Origin: Chitinophaga sp.
Lineage (GTDB): Bacteria > Bacteroidota > Bacteroidia > Chitinophagales > Chitinophagaceae
Reading direction: 5' to 3'
NCBI RefSeq assembly: GCF_017745275.1
Contig: NZ_JAGHZS010000003.1
Location: forward strand, 366,693 to 430,692
DNA length: 64,000 nucleotides
Below, piece after piece: positions 34,858 through 46,200 of this stretch; position 1 is the stretch's first letter; each line of letters opens with the position of its first letter. The notes below the pieces were generated by a model, which saw only the letters and a list, made by a program, of their open reading frames with translations, had not been told where the DNA came from and did not search any database. The position numbers were made by a program, and so were the translations under genes.

Positions 34858-35597
34858 ACAGTATGTACCGCGTCAGCAAGTTCCTTTATCAGAGAGAGAT
34901 CTTTTTCGATGGCGTTACCCACAACAATGACATCGGCGCCGGCTTTGCAGTTCAGGTAGGCTTTTTCAGCGTCTCTGATACCACCACCAACAATGATGGG
35001 GGCTTGTACCTGGCTAGCCACCCGGCTAATCATGCTTTCGGTGATGGGGATGCGGGCACCGCTGCCGGCATCCATATAAATTACCTTCATTCCCAGCATT
35101 TCGCCGGCGATGGCAGTACACATGGCAATATCGGCCTTGTCTGCCGGAATGGGAGTTGTATTGCTGATATAAGACACCGTAGTAGGTGCGCCTCCGTCGA
35201 TCACCATATACCCGGTGGAAATTACTTCCAGTCCACTTTTCTTAACTGCAGCTGCGGATACCACATGCTGACCAATCAATAATTCGGGGTTCCTGCCGGA
35301 AATAACAGACAGGTAAAGCAGGGCATCAGCATATTTTGATACCTGGGAGGGGCTACCGGGAAATAATACAACGGGTATATCGCAGCTGGCTTTCAGCTGC
35401 TGTACGCATTCATCCAGATGATCGGAAATCACCAAACTGCCTCCAAGGAAGATATAATCGACTTTGGCGGCAGTGCATTTGGCAGCAATTTCTATGATAT
35501 CGGCAGGTGTAACCTTATCCGGATCAATTAAAACCGCGAATGCCTTTTCCTTTTTAGCCTTTCTTTCGATGAACGAAGTGTATATGTTATTGTACAT
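34836..35597 (-). CDS. PcrB/GGGP-synthase family prenylglyceryl phosphate synthase
   Basis: The protein has 253 residues and a TIM-barrel fold. The family attaches a prenyl chain to glycerol-1-phosphate. The start reads MYNNIYTSFIERKAKKEKAF, followed by AVLIDPDKV, the substrate-binding beginning of GGGPS proteins. Further landmarks are YIFLGGS, VVLFPGSPSQ, IYMDAGSGA, PIIVGGGIRD and DVIVVGNAIE. The Met at 35597 was chosen because a TAnnTTTG element lies between it and the longer frame's Met at 35651. The last residues SRKQKA are encoded by the arm of a long inverted repeat and are probably not family-conserved. Bacteroidota carry GGGPS-type members; the lipid made here is unknown. Confidence 0.87.
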   Translation of the reverse strand: MYNNIYTSFIERKAKKEKAFAVLIDPDKVTPADIIEIAAKCTAAKVDYIFLGGSLVISDHLDECVQQLKASCDIPVVLFPGSPSQVSKYADALLYLSVISGRNPELLIGQHVVSAAAVKKSGLEVISTGYMVIDGGAPTTVSYISNTTPIPADKADIAMCTAIAGEMLGMKVIYMDAGSGARIPITESMISRVASQVQAPIIVGGGIRDAEKAYLNCKAGADVIVVGNAIEKDLSLIKELADAVHTVSRKQKA

Positions 35598-35904
35598 CAA
35601 TAGCGCATTGTTCCGGTTGTCGCAAATGTATAATATTTTTATTAATAACACACAGTGCTATGTAAATAAGCATTCAATTCATTATCTATTCATGAACTTC
35701 ATATATGTTATACAACTGCAAATTTTTTGTTTAGGGCAAATTTTAAGCCGGATTTCTTTTCAGAGGGTATAACAAACGTGTTGGCAAACTGTTTGAGCAA
35801 TTATCCACAATCTGTGCAAAATAAATGGAATGAGCCCCGCATTTAAAAATTAATTTTAGAGTACTCCGCATTACTAACTCATTTGTATCACTTAAGAAAA
35901 AGTC
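35598..35904. other. Divergent spacer between pcrB and nrdJ
   Basis: This 307-nt AT-rich spacer holds the pcrB -7 element at 35623-35630. I looked for a cobalamin riboswitch or NrdR boxes upstream of nrdJ and saw neither. No coding frame stands out. Confidence 0.5.
35623..35630 (-). promoter_or_regulatory. -7 element of pcrB
   Basis: The minus strand reads TACATTTG, 25 nt upstream of the Met at 35597. It supports that start. Confidence 0.55.
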
Positions 35905-38900
35905 ATGGGCATGAAAAATCCAGTCAATAGTACTAGTGGTCTCGCGTTCTCCCGTCATTTTACTAAAGAAGGTGTGAGTCCTTACGATCAATTTGAGTAT
36001 GAGCTTCGCTCTTCTGTTATACGCAACCCGGGTGGTGACATTGTATTTGAGATGAACAACGTGGAAGTACCCGCAGGATGGTCGCAGATAGCCACAGATA
36101 TCCTGGCGCAAAAGTATTTCCGGAAGGCGGGCGTACCGCAGGCCGATGGTACACCTGGCAGGGAAACTTCGGTAAAGCAGGTGGTACACCGGATGGCCAA
36201 TTGCTGGCGTGCCTGGGGCGAGAAATACGGCTATTTTGCCACAGAAAAAGATGCCCTGATATTTTATGAAGAGTTAAGTTATAGTATGCTGAACCAATCT
36301 TGTGTGCCGAATTCCCCACAATGGTTCAATACGGGATTATTTGAGAGCTATGGTATTAAAGGCAAGCCCCAGGGGCATTATTATGTAGAACAACGAACCG
36401 GGAAGCTGGAAAAGTCTACTTCTGCTTATGAGCGTCCTCAGCCACATGCCTGTTTTATTCTTAGTGTGAATGATGACCTGGTCAATGATGGTGGTATTAT
36501 GGATCTGTGGATGCGGGAAGCACGCATTTTTAAATATGGTTCTGGGGTAGGTACTAATTACTCACAAATCCGTGCTGATGGAGAGAAATTGAGTGGAGGT
36601 GGTACTTCCAGCGGGTTAATGAGTTTTCTGAAGATAGGTGACCGGGCAGCTGGTGCTATTAAATCAGGTGGTACCACCCGGCGTGCTGCTAAAATGGTGT
36701 GCCTGGACCTGGATCACCCGGAGATCATGGATTTTGTGAACTGGAAAGTTGAAGAAGAGAAGAAAGTAGCCGCATTGATTGCGGCCGGTTATTCCTCAGA
36801 TTATGAGGGAGAAGCTTATAAAACAGTTTCGGGGCAGAATTCCAATAATTCTGTTCGTGTTCCTAATTCCTTTTTCCGGGCACTGGAAACGGACAGCGAC
36901 TGGGATCTGAAGGCCCGTACCAACGGGAAAACAGTGAAAACAGTGAAGGCAAAGGATTTATGGGATCAGATTACCTATGCGGCCTGGCGTTGTGCAGACC
37001 CGGGTATACAATATGATACTACTATCAATGAATGGCATACCTGTCCGCAGGGAGGGCGTATTAATGCCTCTAATCCCTGCTCAGAGTACATGTTCCTGGA
37101 TAATACTGCCTGTAATCTGGCATCTGTGAACCTGCGGCGATTCTTTGACGACAAGCGCAACCTGTTTGATGTTCCGGGATTTGAGTACACGGTGAGGTTA
37201 TGGACAGTAGTACTGGAAATTTCCGTATTGATGGCGCAATTCCCCTCTAAAGAGGTAGCGCAGCTCAGTTATGATTACCGTACGTTGGGTTTAGGCTATG
37301 CTAACCTGGGTTCCATGCTGATGGTGAGCGGTATTGCTTACGACAGCGAGGAGGCACGGGGCGTTGCCGGCGCTATTTCGGCTATTATGACCGGTGTGGC
37401 TTATACTACTTCTGCGGAGATGGCTGCTCACCTGGGAGCATTTTCGGAATATGCCGCAAATCGGACAGATATGTTGCGGGTAATGCGTAATCATCGAGCG
37501 GCGGCCTATGATGCCATAGAGGCTTACGACGGACTGGAAATAAAGCCCAGGGGAATTGATGCGCGCTATTGTGCAGATTACCTGTTAAAAGCGGCCACTA
37601 AAGCCTGGGATGAAGCGGTAAAACTGGGAGAACAGTACGGTTACCGTAATGCGCAGACAACCGTTATAGCCCCTACTGGTACTATCGGGCTGGTGATGGA
37701 CTGCGACACCACTGGTGTAGAGCCGGACTTTGCCCTGGTAAAGTTCAAAAAGCTTTCCGGTGGCGGATATTTTAAAATTATTAATCAATCCATTCCTACT
37801 GCATTACAAAACCTGGGCTATACCGGGCATGAAATTAAGGCGATTGTGGATTACGCCAAGGGCACGGGTAGTTTTGCCGGGGCGCCCTATATTAATCATC
37901 AGTCGCTGAGTGAGAAAGGATTTATGGGAGAAGAGCTGAAGAAGCTGGACGCGGCCGTTACTTCTTCTTTTGATATCGCCTTTGTGTTCAATGTATATAC
38001 TTTGGGAGAGGAATGCCTGCAGCGGTTGGGTTTCAAGGCGGAAGAGTATTATAACCTTGAATTCAGTTTGTTGCATGAGCTTGGTTTTACGGATGCCCAG
38101 ATTGATGCCGCCAATGACTTTGTATGCGGCACTATGACCGTAGAGGGTGCACCTTATTTAAAAGAAGCGCATTTGCCGGTATTTGATTGTGCCAACAAAT
38201 GCGGTAAGCATGGAGTGCGTTATATCCACCCACACGGGCATATCCGGATGATGGCGGCAGTACAGCCTTTTATTTCCGGTGCTATTTCCAAAACCATCAA
38301 TTTGCCTAATGAAGCATTGGTGGAAGAAATCGCAGATGCATACCGGTTGAGCTGGGAGCTGGGGTTAAAGGCCTGTGCCCTATATCGGGATGGTAGCAAA
38401 TTAAGTCAGCCGCTTAGCAATAAAAGTGATAAGAAGAAGAAAACAGAGGCAGTGGCATCGGCTGCCGTGCCTGATTTGAACGATTTGAGCATAGATGAAT
38501 TACTGGAAGAAGTTAATAAGCGGATGCTGGCCAGCAGAGATACTACCCTGAAGCGCCAGTTGTCGAGGATTGTAGAGCGGCAGGCTTTACCATCCAAGCG
38601 CGGGGGCTTTACGCAGAAGGCGAATGTAGGTGGACAGGTCATTTTTGTGCGTACCGGAGAATATAACGATGGTACGTTGGGAGAGATTTTCATTGACCTT
38701 GCGAAGGAGGGGTCTACCCTGCGCAGCTTAATGAATTGCTTTGCCATAGCAGTTTCCATAGGACTACAGTATGGGGTTCCCCTGGAAGAGTTTGTTGATA
38801 AGTTTATATTTACCCGGTTTGAGCCTGCCGGTATGGTAGATCATCCCAATATTAAATCGGCTACTTCTTTGATCGATTATATTTTCCGTGTACTGGGTTA

Positions 38901-39195
38901 TGAATACCTGGGACGTACGGATCTGGTGCATGTGTTAGATGCGCCAGGTAATACGGGGGAAAATGACGAGGAAGAGGAGCCTGCACCGCCGCCGGCGAAC
39001 AGTACCGGCAAAGTGGGGCCGCGGGTAGTTAAAGCTCAGGCTGTTAGTGGATTTCAGCAGGAGAATACTACGCAGGATTATATGAAAAGTATGCAAAGTG
39101 ATGCACCTGCATGCCATACTTGCGGGCATATTACGGTACGATCCGGAACTTGTTATAAATGTTTGAATTGCGGTACCAGCATGGGTTGTAGCTGA
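35905..39195 (+). CDS. nrdJ: Adenosylcobalamin-dependent (class II) ribonucleotide reductase
   Basis: The enzyme reduces ribonucleotides to deoxyribonucleotides using B12 as radical source. The protein has 1096 residues, the long class II form. The active-site segment is [20 protein letters not shown] (catalytic Cys near 391, Glu two residues on). Also present are [31 protein letters not shown] and the barrel motif [19 protein letters not shown]. The C-terminus ends in a four-Cys zinc ribbon, CHTCGH and CYKCLNCG, typical of NrdJ. Between about 850 and 1080 lies the usual extra domain ([20 protein letters not shown]). No class I genes are seen nearby. A terminator follows 117 nt after the stop. 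Confidence 0.96.
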   Translation: MGMKNPVNSTSGLAFSRHFTKEGVSPYDQFEYELRSSVIRNPGGDIVFEMNNVEVPAGWSQIATDILAQKYFRKAGVPQADGTPGRETSVKQVVHRMANCWRAWGEKYGYFATEKDALIFYEELSYSMLNQSCVPNSPQWFNTGLFESYGIKGKPQGHYYVEQRTGKLEKSTSAYERPQPHACFILSVNDDLVNDGGIMDLWMREARIFKYGSGVGTNYSQIRADGEKLSGGGTSSGLMSFLKIGDRAAGAIKSGGTTRRAAKMVCLDLDHPEIMDFVNWKVEEEKKVAALIAAGYSSDYEGEAYKTVSGQNSNNSVRVPNSFFRALETDSDWDLKARTNGKTVKTVKAKDLWDQITYAAWRCADPGIQYDTTINEWHTCPQGGRINASNPCSEYMFLDNTACNLASVNLRRFFDDKRNLFDVPGFEYTVRLWTVVLEISVLMAQFPSKEVAQLSYDYRTLGLGYANLGSMLMVSGIAYDSEEARGVAGAISAIMTGVAYTTSAEMAAHLGAFSEYAANRTDMLRVMRNHRAAAYDAIEAYDGLEIKPRGIDARYCADYLLKAATKAWDEAVKLGEQYGYRNAQTTVIAPTGTIGLVMDCDTTGVEPDFALVKFKKLSGGGYFKIINQSIPTALQNLGYTGHEIKAIVDYAKGTGSFAGAPYINHQSLSEKGFMGEELKKLDAAVTSSFDIAFVFNVYTLGEECLQRLGFKAEEYYNLEFSLLHELGFTDAQIDAANDFVCGTMTVEGAPYLKEAHLPVFDCANKCGKHGVRYIHPHGHIRMMAAVQPFISGAISKTINLPNEALVEEIADAYRLSWELGLKACALYRDGSKLSQPLSNKSDKKKKTEAVASAAVPDLNDLSIDELLEEVNKRMLASRDTTLKRQLSRIVERQALPSKRGGFTQKANVGGQVIFVRTGEYNDGTLGEIFIDLAKEGSTLRSLMNCFAIAVSIGLQYGVPLEEFVDKFIFTRFEPAGMVDHPNIKSATSLIDYIFRVLGYEYLGRTDLVHVLDAPGNTGENDEEEEPAPPPANSTGKVGPRVVKAQAVSGFQQENTTQDYMKSMQSDAPACHTCGHITVRSGTCYKCLNCGTSMGCS

Positions 39196-39311
39196 TTGAT
39201 GTTGCAACTTCTTGTTAATGATATGTTATTGTGCCTTTAAAATTTCAAAGAAAAATAACATGCCCTTACCTTTGTATTCAAATAGGGTTTTCATAGGATA
39301 GTAACAAATTG

Positions 39312-39343
39312 AGGGCGCTTTTCTAGGCGCCCTTACTTTTTTT
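39312..39343 (+). terminator. nrdJ terminator
   Basis: AGGGCGC pairs with GCGCCCT around an 8-nt loop, then TACTTTTTTT. Confidence 0.85.
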
Positions 39344-39527
39344 AGAAAACACCTGTTTTTACTTCTCTTTCCAGGCATAAGAATCTCTTCTTATTTTTTG
39401 AGCCCATATTTCACATTTGATATTTTTCTGTTAAAATCGATTTTATTGCAGCTTTTATAATTACGCTGTGAAATATTTGATTTTTTCTAATATTTATACT
39501 TTTCGCCGAGTCGCGATATAATTTTAT

Positions 39528-39535
39528 TATATTTG
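39528..39535 (+). promoter_or_regulatory. -7 element of the candidate small RNA
   Basis: TATATTTG, about 7 nt before the proposed transcript start. No clear -33 TTTG is present. Confidence 0.45.
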
Positions 39536-39541
39536 TTATTG

Positions 39542-39661
39542 TATTAATTTTTATTATGGTTACTGTCCTATGAAAAACCAAATATTCCTACACCGCATGA
39601 CTCCTCATGCACTGTAAATGACTCTCGAAAGCAATGGTTCGCCCATTGCTTTTGTTTTTTT
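39542..39661 (+). ncRNA. Candidate small RNA or leader transcript
   Basis: A promoter-like TATATTTG and a strong terminator (GCAATGG/CCATTGC, then T-rich) bracket about 120 nt. Inside is a perfect hairpin GCATGA-CTCC-TCATGC (39595-39610). Its loop, CTCC, is complementary to Shine-Dalgarno sequences, as in many regulatory sRNAs. The same stretch could encode a 15-residue peptide starting at the ATG at 39570 (stop at 39617), so a leader peptide is the alternative. The transcript would end 93 nt before the secreted protein gene at 39754. No known RNA family was recognised. Confidence 0.4.
39631..39661 (+). terminator. Terminator of the candidate small RNA
   Basis: GCAATGG pairs with CCATTGC around TTCGC, followed by TTTTGTTTTTTT. 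Confidence 0.85.
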
Positions 39662-39753
39662 CAGGGGTTTAACGTGTTTTTACGCATATTTTTTTATCTG
39701 CCTGAAAATCTCAAAATATAATTGTATTTTTAGACTCGAAAATTTGACACCTT

Positions 39754-40254
39754 ATGAAAAAGCTGTTGTTAATGCTGTTGGTAGTTTTGGCCGCAGCCAC
39801 ATCAGCAAATGCCAACACTGGTTTCAATAACGGGGATAAGAACGGAGATAAAAACGGGGATAACAACGATAACCGGAATAACTCTAAGAACACTGGTAAT
39901 TCAAAACCTGTACGGGTAGAAGAATTTGTGTTAATGTTTCCACGGGTTGAAACAGCGGAGAAAGTTGATGAGGGCGAGTTGGAAAAAGCTATTGTGGATT
40001 TATACAAATGGTATTTACAAAACGAAACCAAATTAAATACTAACGACTTCCTGAAAGGAAGTGGTAAGGAATTGGCGTTCCCTTTTAAGGTAGATCCCAA
40101 AACCTTGCAACAATATTTCCTGTTCATCAAGAAAAACTTCCCGGGTTTCGGCGAAGACGACTTGTCTAATGTAAAACGCGGCCGGAAGAAAGAAGCACCT
40201 GTTACTGTGCGTGATGAAATGGATAATCCTATGTCGATTTCAGTTAACAGATAA
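39754..40254 (+). CDS. Small exported protein with an NGDK repeat, function unknown
   Basis: The protein has 166 residues. A signal peptide (MKKLLLMLLVVLAAATSANA) is followed by an Asn/Asp/Lys-rich stretch with NGDKNGDKNGDNND, encoded by a short tandem DNA repeat at about 39829-39870. The rest is a helical domain (EGELEKAIVDLYKWYLQNET, LQQYFLFIKKNFPGFGEDDL) that I do not recognise. The basic KRGRKKEAP near the end is followed by MSISVNR. It is 20 nt upstream of the YcxB-like gene, so the two are probably one operon. Confidence 0.75.
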   Translation: MKKLLLMLLVVLAAATSANANTGFNNGDKNGDKNGDNNDNRNNSKNTGNSKPVRVEEFVLMFPRVETAEKVDEGELEKAIVDLYKWYLQNETKLNTNDFLKGSGKELAFPFKVDPKTLQQYFLFIKKNFPGFGEDDLSNVKRGRKKEAPVTVRDEMDNPMSISVNR

Positions 40255-40274
40255 AATCGTTTTGCCAGGCGATA

Positions 40275-40763
40275 ATGCATTTAGAGTTTAATTACGATAA
40301 GGGGGAGGTATTGCATGCATTGCGCTATCATTTTATGCGGAGAGGAGAGATAAAAGTCTTCCGCAATACGCTCATTATACTTCTGCTAGCTACATTAACC
40401 GGTTATTTCTATCGAGTAGTAACTCCCAGCGCCCTTACAGGTATTGTACTCATGATTTTGATACTGGGATGGGTATTCTGGTATCTCCTGCCTGTTTCTA
40501 TCTATAATAAGGCCGCTACTTTCAAAGACAGCATACAACTTAATTACTCTGAGGAAGGATTATTAATATCTACGCGAGCGAGCGAACACCAGCGGGCCAT
40601 TAGCTGGAGCAATTTTTCCCAGGTAGTGGAAACCCGGAAATTCTTCTTCTTATACCGGGATAAAAAAACTTTCTTTTTAATTCCCATCAGTGCCTTTCCA
40701 ACAGAAGAGGCTTATCGGCACTTCACTGGTATGCTAAAGGAAAAATTCAGCAATTATAAATGA
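40275..40763 (+). CDS. YcxB-like membrane protein
   Basis: The protein has 162 residues. Two membrane helices (about 32-50 and 54-75) are followed by the YcxB C-terminal domain, which resembles a PH-like fold: LNYSEEGLLISTRASEHQRAISWSNFSQVVETRKFFFLY. The ending FPTEEAYRHFTGMLKEK is typical. The function is unknown. It follows the small exported protein by 20 nt and ends before a bidirectional hairpin. Confidence 0.82.
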   Translation: MHLEFNYDKGEVLHALRYHFMRRGEIKVFRNTLIILLLATLTGYFYRVVTPSALTGIVLMILILGWVFWYLLPVSIYNKAATFKDSIQLNYSEEGLLISTRASEHQRAISWSNFSQVVETRKFFFLYRDKKTFFLIPISAFPTEEAYRHFTGMLKEKFSNYK

Positions 40764-40828
40764 GTAGATAATCAGTGCGGGCTTGTTGCGAACAGGATAA
40801 GGCTGATTATACTGATTTTATATTTTTG

Positions 40829-40895
40829 ATTTAGAGAGATGGATAATGGATTGAAGCGAAAGAATCGCTACAAGCAGTTATCCATCTCTCTAAAT
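40829..40895. terminator. Bidirectional 18-bp hairpin between convergent genes
   Basis: ATTTAGAGAGATGGATAA and its exact complement enclose 31 nt; T/A-rich flanks lie on both sides. Confidence 0.8.
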
Positions 40896-40908
40896 TTTTA
40901 AAATAAAG

Positions 40909-41625
40909 TTATAGATCAATAGTTTGAAATACGCTGAAATGCAGGATATGATTCATTGTTTTGGCGCCTGAAGTAACTTGTATCAATTGATTCATATACC
41001 CAATATCTGCTTTTAGCCTGGTGTTAAACTGGTATCCAAATGCCGCCAGGAAGCGGTTTTGGTCGAATAACAGGTTGCTGATATCATTTCCCCACAGGTT
41101 TAGAAAAATTTCATCTTGCAGGGCTACATAAAAAGGCGTTGTCTCCTTTTTATGTTTAACAGCGAACTGTGTCCGGTTAAAATAGCGGGCGCGGTTACCA
41201 TATTTCCAATCGCCGATAGCGCTGTGGGCACCTGGCCCGGATGGTTGAGATACCCAGCGTTGCTCCAATCGTACCCGGTGGGTCATATCGAGATGCCTGG
41301 CCTTATGAATATACTGTTCGAAGATCCGTTGTTCCGGAAGCCAGGTATTGCTGACCCCATTATAAGTGGGAACGTAAGCGTAGCCTAATAAAATATGATC
41401 CTGTTTGGTGAGGGAATATTGTAATCCACCCCGCATCAGTAATTGACCTTTGTTGCTGATACCGTCCCTGATACGAAGTTGTATATCAAACGGAACAGCC
41501 CATTTACTATTAATTTTTGCAGTACCAAAATAAGTGTACCAATTTTGGTAGGCGTGTGTGATATCCTGTGCGGATACAAAGCGGGCAATGGCTATCAGAG
41601 CCATTGTGAGCAGTACTTTCCTCAT
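40909..41625 (-). CDS. DUF2490-containing outer-membrane beta-barrel protein
   Basis: The protein has 238 residues from the Met at 41625, where a signal peptide begins (MRKVLLTMALIAIARFVSA, then QDI). A Met 20 codons upstream is in frame but would bury the signal. DUF2490 hallmarks are NWYTYFGTAKINSKWAVPFD near the start, LLMRGGLQYSLTKQDHILLGYAY, RLEQRWVS with an R..YFNRTQF segment, and ending DIGYMNQLIQ. These are predicted small barrels in Bacteroidota; their role is unknown. Confidence 0.8.
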   Translation of the reverse strand: MRKVLLTMALIAIARFVSAQDITHAYQNWYTYFGTAKINSKWAVPFDIQLRIRDGISNKGQLLMRGGLQYSLTKQDHILLGYAYVPTYNGVSNTWLPEQRIFEQYIHKARHLDMTHRVRLEQRWVSQPSGPGAHSAIGDWKYGNRARYFNRTQFAVKHKKETTPFYVALQDEIFLNLWGNDISNLLFDQNRFLAAFGYQFNTRLKADIGYMNQLIQVTSGAKTMNHILHFSVFQTIDL

Positions 41626-41737
41626 AATCGCTGAATATAGGTTGGCATTAAAGATAAGTAAACCGGGGCTAAAAAAAGAAGGCACCTGCAGATGCAGGCG
41701 CCGATAGATTGTTGTTTAGCTATAGTTGATTGTTGTA

Positions 41738-43228
41738 TCAGAATTTATTGTACCACAGTTTTGTTCCTTTTTTGTCGCCTCCGATAGCAGCAGCAGCCTG
41801 GTCGTAACTGGTTTTATTTTGTGTTTGCTCCGACTGCAGGTAGGTTAAGCGATAAGGCACCATGGTGACACTTGGGTCCAGCGAACCAGACACTGGTGCA
41901 ATGAATAAAGGTTGACCGCCGGGTTTGCTGAAATGGAGCCTGGTTCTTTCAAACCATGCCTGAAAGCCCTGCGGGTAAAGTGCCAGCCATTTCTGTGTAC
42001 CGATTACATTTCTCCAGTCGGCTGCTACATAAGGCACTTTGGCAATATATGCATCAACCGCCGCGTCGGTAATGTCTTTGTTGCGGGTGAGCTGGCGCCA
42101 GTAATTGATGGAAGACCGGATACCATTTGCGTAATGGGTAGCGGCATCATCTCCTACTTTCATGCCTCTGGCTGCGGCCTCCGCCAGAATAAATTCTACT
42201 TCTGAATAAGCCATCAGGATGCCTGGCATGGTAGCGCTATAGATCTGGGTACCCGGAAAAGAATAACGGTCTTGTGAAAGCCGGTTGGTATCTGATGCGG
42301 CCCAGCCGTATGGCATTCCATTATAAACTTTGTCGTCTTTAGAGGGACGCGCGTAAATGCTGAGACGCGGGTCATTCACACTTTTCATATAATCCACCAG
42401 GGTAGCACTTACAGAGAAATCAATAATGGGACGTGCCAATTCATTATAAGGAAATTGATTGGGCATGGCATCCAGGTATTGGAATTGTGCATTGTCATCA
42501 TTGCTGCTGATAGCATCCTTATAATGTGCTTCAATGATCTGTTTGGCTTTATCAGGGCTGGCATCTACCATGCGAATAGCCATTCTGAGCAACAGTGAAT
42601 GAGCCAGTTTTTTCCATTTTTCCACGTCTCCATTGTAGATAACATCTCCGGAATTGAAGCTGATCTGCGCTGTATCCAATACATTTATCTGTGCCTGTAA
42701 CGTGTCGATCAGGGCATTATAAACGGTTTGGGCGTCGTCATATTTAGGAGTAATGTTCGTAGTACTCTGGAAGCTCTGCGAATATGGAATATTACCATAG
42801 GTGTCTGCCAGGATCTGGTAAATCCAGGCACTGGTAATTTTGGCGATCGCGTTCTGATTAGGCACACCAGTTTGGTCTGCTTTCGCATTATTTTGTTTTA
42901 CCAGGTCATCCAGATTATGTAATGATACGCGGTACAAGGTATTCCAGAAAGCGGCGTTGTTACCTTCATCGAGATTAAACTGGCTGTCATTGGTCCTGGA
43001 GTTGCCCGTCCAGTATTGGGCGTAGTTCATTGCGATGAAGCCATTTTGCAATCCGCTGTAAAGCATATCCATGGTGCTTTTCTGTGCACCTGTGAGCAAA
43101 TATTGTGGTTCAGCAGTAGTTGGTTTGGTAGGATCATGGTTCATATCATCCAGTTTTTTACAACCGGTGACTAACAGTGAAACCATCAGGATTCCTAAGC
43201 TGCTATATTTTAAAATCGTTTTAGTCAT
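41738..43228 (-). CDS. SusD/RagB-family nutrient-binding lipoprotein (SusD-like_2)
   Basis: The protein has 496 residues. The lipobox is LLVTGCKK, with Cys at residue 23, so it is lipid-anchored and probably surface-exposed. The DPTKPTTAEPQYLLTGAQ start and the TPR-rich helical body (WIYQILADTYGNIPYSQ, LLRMAIRMVDASPDKAKQII) match the second SusD family. This is the lid that captures a ligand for the SusC channel encoded immediately upstream, 11 nt away. The ligand could be a glycan, peptide or other oligomer. No glycosidase, peptidase or ECF/anti-sigma regulator lies next to the pair. Confidence 0.93.
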   Translation of the reverse strand: MTKTILKYSSLGILMVSLLVTGCKKLDDMNHDPTKPTTAEPQYLLTGAQKSTMDMLYSGLQNGFIAMNYAQYWTGNSRTNDSQFNLDEGNNAAFWNTLYRVSLHNLDDLVKQNNAKADQTGVPNQNAIAKITSAWIYQILADTYGNIPYSQSFQSTTNITPKYDDAQTVYNALIDTLQAQINVLDTAQISFNSGDVIYNGDVEKWKKLAHSLLLRMAIRMVDASPDKAKQIIEAHYKDAISSNDDNAQFQYLDAMPNQFPYNELARPIIDFSVSATLVDYMKSVNDPRLSIYARPSKDDKVYNGMPYGWAASDTNRLSQDRYSFPGTQIYSATMPGILMAYSEVEFILAEAAARGMKVGDDAATHYANGIRSSINYWRQLTRNKDITDAAVDAYIAKVPYVAADWRNVIGTQKWLALYPQGFQAWFERTRLHFSKPGGQPLFIAPVSGSLDPSVTMVPYRLTYLQSEQTQNKTSYDQAAAAIGGDKKGTKLWYNKF

Positions 43229-43239
43229 CGTCACAAAAT

Positions 43240-46200
43240 TTAGAATGATACGTTCAGGTTTAATCCATAAGACCGGAGTGAAGGCAACGCTCCTCCTTCA
43301 ATACCCTGCACATTGGATGCAGAGTTGAGGATGTTGGAGGGGTCCACATTAGGCGCATTGGATTTAATTAACCAGAGGTTACGGCCATATACAGAAATGC
43401 GTGCAGCCTGAGCACCCACTTTCTTATACCAGGATTCCGGCAGGTTATAACCAATTTTTGCTTCTCTCAGGTAGATATAGCTGGCATCATATAAATTAGC
43501 TCTGCTAATCACATTTCCTCCGTTATAATTGAAATGCTCCTGTGCCGTAATCTTTGTGGTATTAGCGTGACCATCGGCGGTTACACCCGGAACGATAATG
43601 CCATTTTCACGAATTCCGTTTTCAACAGTAGATTCCAGCAGACCAGACTTGTTTCCGTACAGGTTAGTGTAGGAGAAAAAGTCGCCACCATGTTGGAAGT
43701 CAACCAGGGCAGACAGATAAATACCTTTATAAGAGAAGGTATTTGTAACACCCCCTACATAGTCCGGATAGGCGTTACCGATAGGTTTGATTTCACTGGG
43801 CACATAACGACCGCGCGCGTCCACTACTTTTTGCCCATTGAGATAGGTATAATCCGTACCGCGAATAGTTCCCAGCGGCTCCCCAACCTGCCCTACTACT
43901 GATACCTTTTGTGTACGACGGTCGGTACCAATGGTCAGGAAGGCGAGAGACGTATTGTATTGTGCGATATTCAGGTCCAGTACCTTATTCCTGTTGCGGG
44001 CAATATTGGCATTGATATCCCAGCGGAAGCCATTTTTCAGGCGGATGGGATTCAGGTTTAAACCTATTTCAATTCCTTTGTTTTCCACACTGCCACCATT
44101 TACATAAGCACCCGTAAATCCGGTAGCGGTGGGTAATGCCAATGTAATAATCTGGTCTTTAGTGACACGCCTGTAGTAGGTTAAATCAAGCCCGATGCGG
44201 TTGTCGAGGAATTTCAGTTCTACACCGGTTTCCACTTCCGTAGTACGCTCTGGTTTCAGATCCTGATTGTATAAAGTGTAAGAGAACTGAGAAATAGGAT
44301 TACTACCGAAAGGAGGAATGAAATCGTAGGTGTTATAGATACGATAAGGGTCTGCATCATTACCAACTGCGGCCACGCTACCTCTTAATTTACCGTATGA
44401 CAGCCACTTCCACTCTTTCAACAGGTCAGAGAAAACGAAAGAGAGGGAAGCAGAAGGATAGAAATATTGGTTATTACCTTTCACCAGTGTTGATGACCAG
44501 TCGCTACGTCCTGTCAGGTCAAGGAACAGGAGATTTTTATATCCCAGGTTGGCAGTAGCGAAAACGGAATTGATTTGTTTCTCGTAGTATTGATCGATAG
44601 CCTGAGCTGGTTGTACAGAGTTGAGCAGGTTATATACTCCTTTGGTGATCAGGCCCTGTACAGTGCTTCCTCCGGTAACTGTCCACTGACGATGCATAAT
44701 ATTTCCACCGACGGTAGCGTTCAGTTGGAAATCTTTGCCAAAATCTTTTTTGATATCTGCTGTTAACTGGTAGTTCATTTCGCGGTTACTTCTTACGCGT
44801 TTGATATATCCACCAATGGCATAATCTTTTGCGGTTCTTTCTTCTTCGAGGGTATTATAGTCGTCCATAAATACGCGGCCGGAGAAGGAGAGCCATTTGG
44901 TAGCATCTACATCCAGGCCGGCATATCCAAACAGCCTGTTGCGGCTATCTGTTTCATAATCCATATAACGATTCCAGTATGGGCCGTTGCTGGAAGAGAT
45001 ACTTGGATCATCCCATGCGCGGCGGTTCCAGGTAATCTGGGAACCATCACTGTATTGGAAGTCCTTTTCTTTTGCTATATCCAATTGGCGTTGGCCATAC
45101 ATCGTAAATTGTAAAGTTGGGTTGGGTCCGGTAAAGCCGGTACCGGGGCGGCCCTTCACTTTTAAGGAGGTATAATTCATAGAGGCGACAGCCTTCACTC
45201 CTTTTGTTAATTCGTAGCTACCATTGAAGGAAAGATTATTTCTTTTGTTGGTAGCGTTCGGCAAAACAAAGGTTTGATCCATATTACCGTACGACAGGCG
45301 GAAGCTTCCTTTATCGTTGCTACCTGCCATAGAGATATTATTGGTAAGAGTAAAACCTGTTTTGTAAAAGTCTTTTACATTATTTGGATGTGCTGACCAC
45401 GTATCGGTTTTACCGAAGTTGGGATTGTTTTTATTTTTATCCCAGGACCAATAAGGACGGATGATTTGTCCATTTAGTTTTGGTCCCCATGATTCATCTA
45501 CTGCATATTGTGGCATCAGGTCATAACGTCCTTTGCCATTGTTATCGTCGTATGTAGCGCTTTGTTCATTGAGGAATCCTTCCGGGTGTTGGTTATAATA
45601 CAGAGTATCGAATTTTCCGGCATTACCGCCGCCGTACATATTCTGGTACTTTGGCAGCACAGCTACCTGGTCAACCTGTGCATTGATGCTATAGGTAACA
45701 CCAATTCCTTTTTCAGTATCCGGGCGTTTTTTAGTGGTGATTTGTAAAACACCGTTGGCGCCGCGGCTTCCGTAGAGCGCTGTTGCAGCGGCTCCTTTGA
45801 GAACGGAAATATTTTCAATGTCTTCCGGATTGATGTCTTGCATTGGGCTACCGTAGTCGTAGCCACCGCCACCGTTTTGCTGACCGGGATCATTGGTAAC
45901 GTTATTCATCATGGGAACGCCGTCGAGAACGAAGAAGGCGTTGTTGTCGCCCAGGATGGATTTTACACCACGGATAGTGATTTTGCTGGCACCGCCCATA
46001 GATCCGGTGTTGCTACTGATTTGTACGCCGGGAACCTTACCGGTAAGGGCGTTTACGAAATTGACTTCTTTTGCTTCCTGCACTGCGTTGCCGCTTACTT
46101 CCTGAATAGCATAGCCTACTGAGCGGGGATTCTTTTTGATGCCGAGGGCGGTGACTACTACTTCTCCCAATACTTTTTTAGTAGCATTGGACGGTACCAT

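Larger units (their letters stand above)
39196..39753. other. AT-rich spacer with terminator and candidate small RNA
   Basis: The spacer contains the nrdJ terminator (39312-39343), an AT-rich stretch with a 7-bp TTTCACA/TGTGAAA inverted repeat about 50 nt apart (39412-39480), and the candidate RNA gene at 39542-39661. Nothing else is recognisable. Confidence 0.5.

Noticed and set aside
35652-35904. Cobalamin riboswitch or NrdR boxes upstream of nrdJ
   Set aside because: Neither a B12-box-like element nor paired NrdR palindromes could be found by eye.
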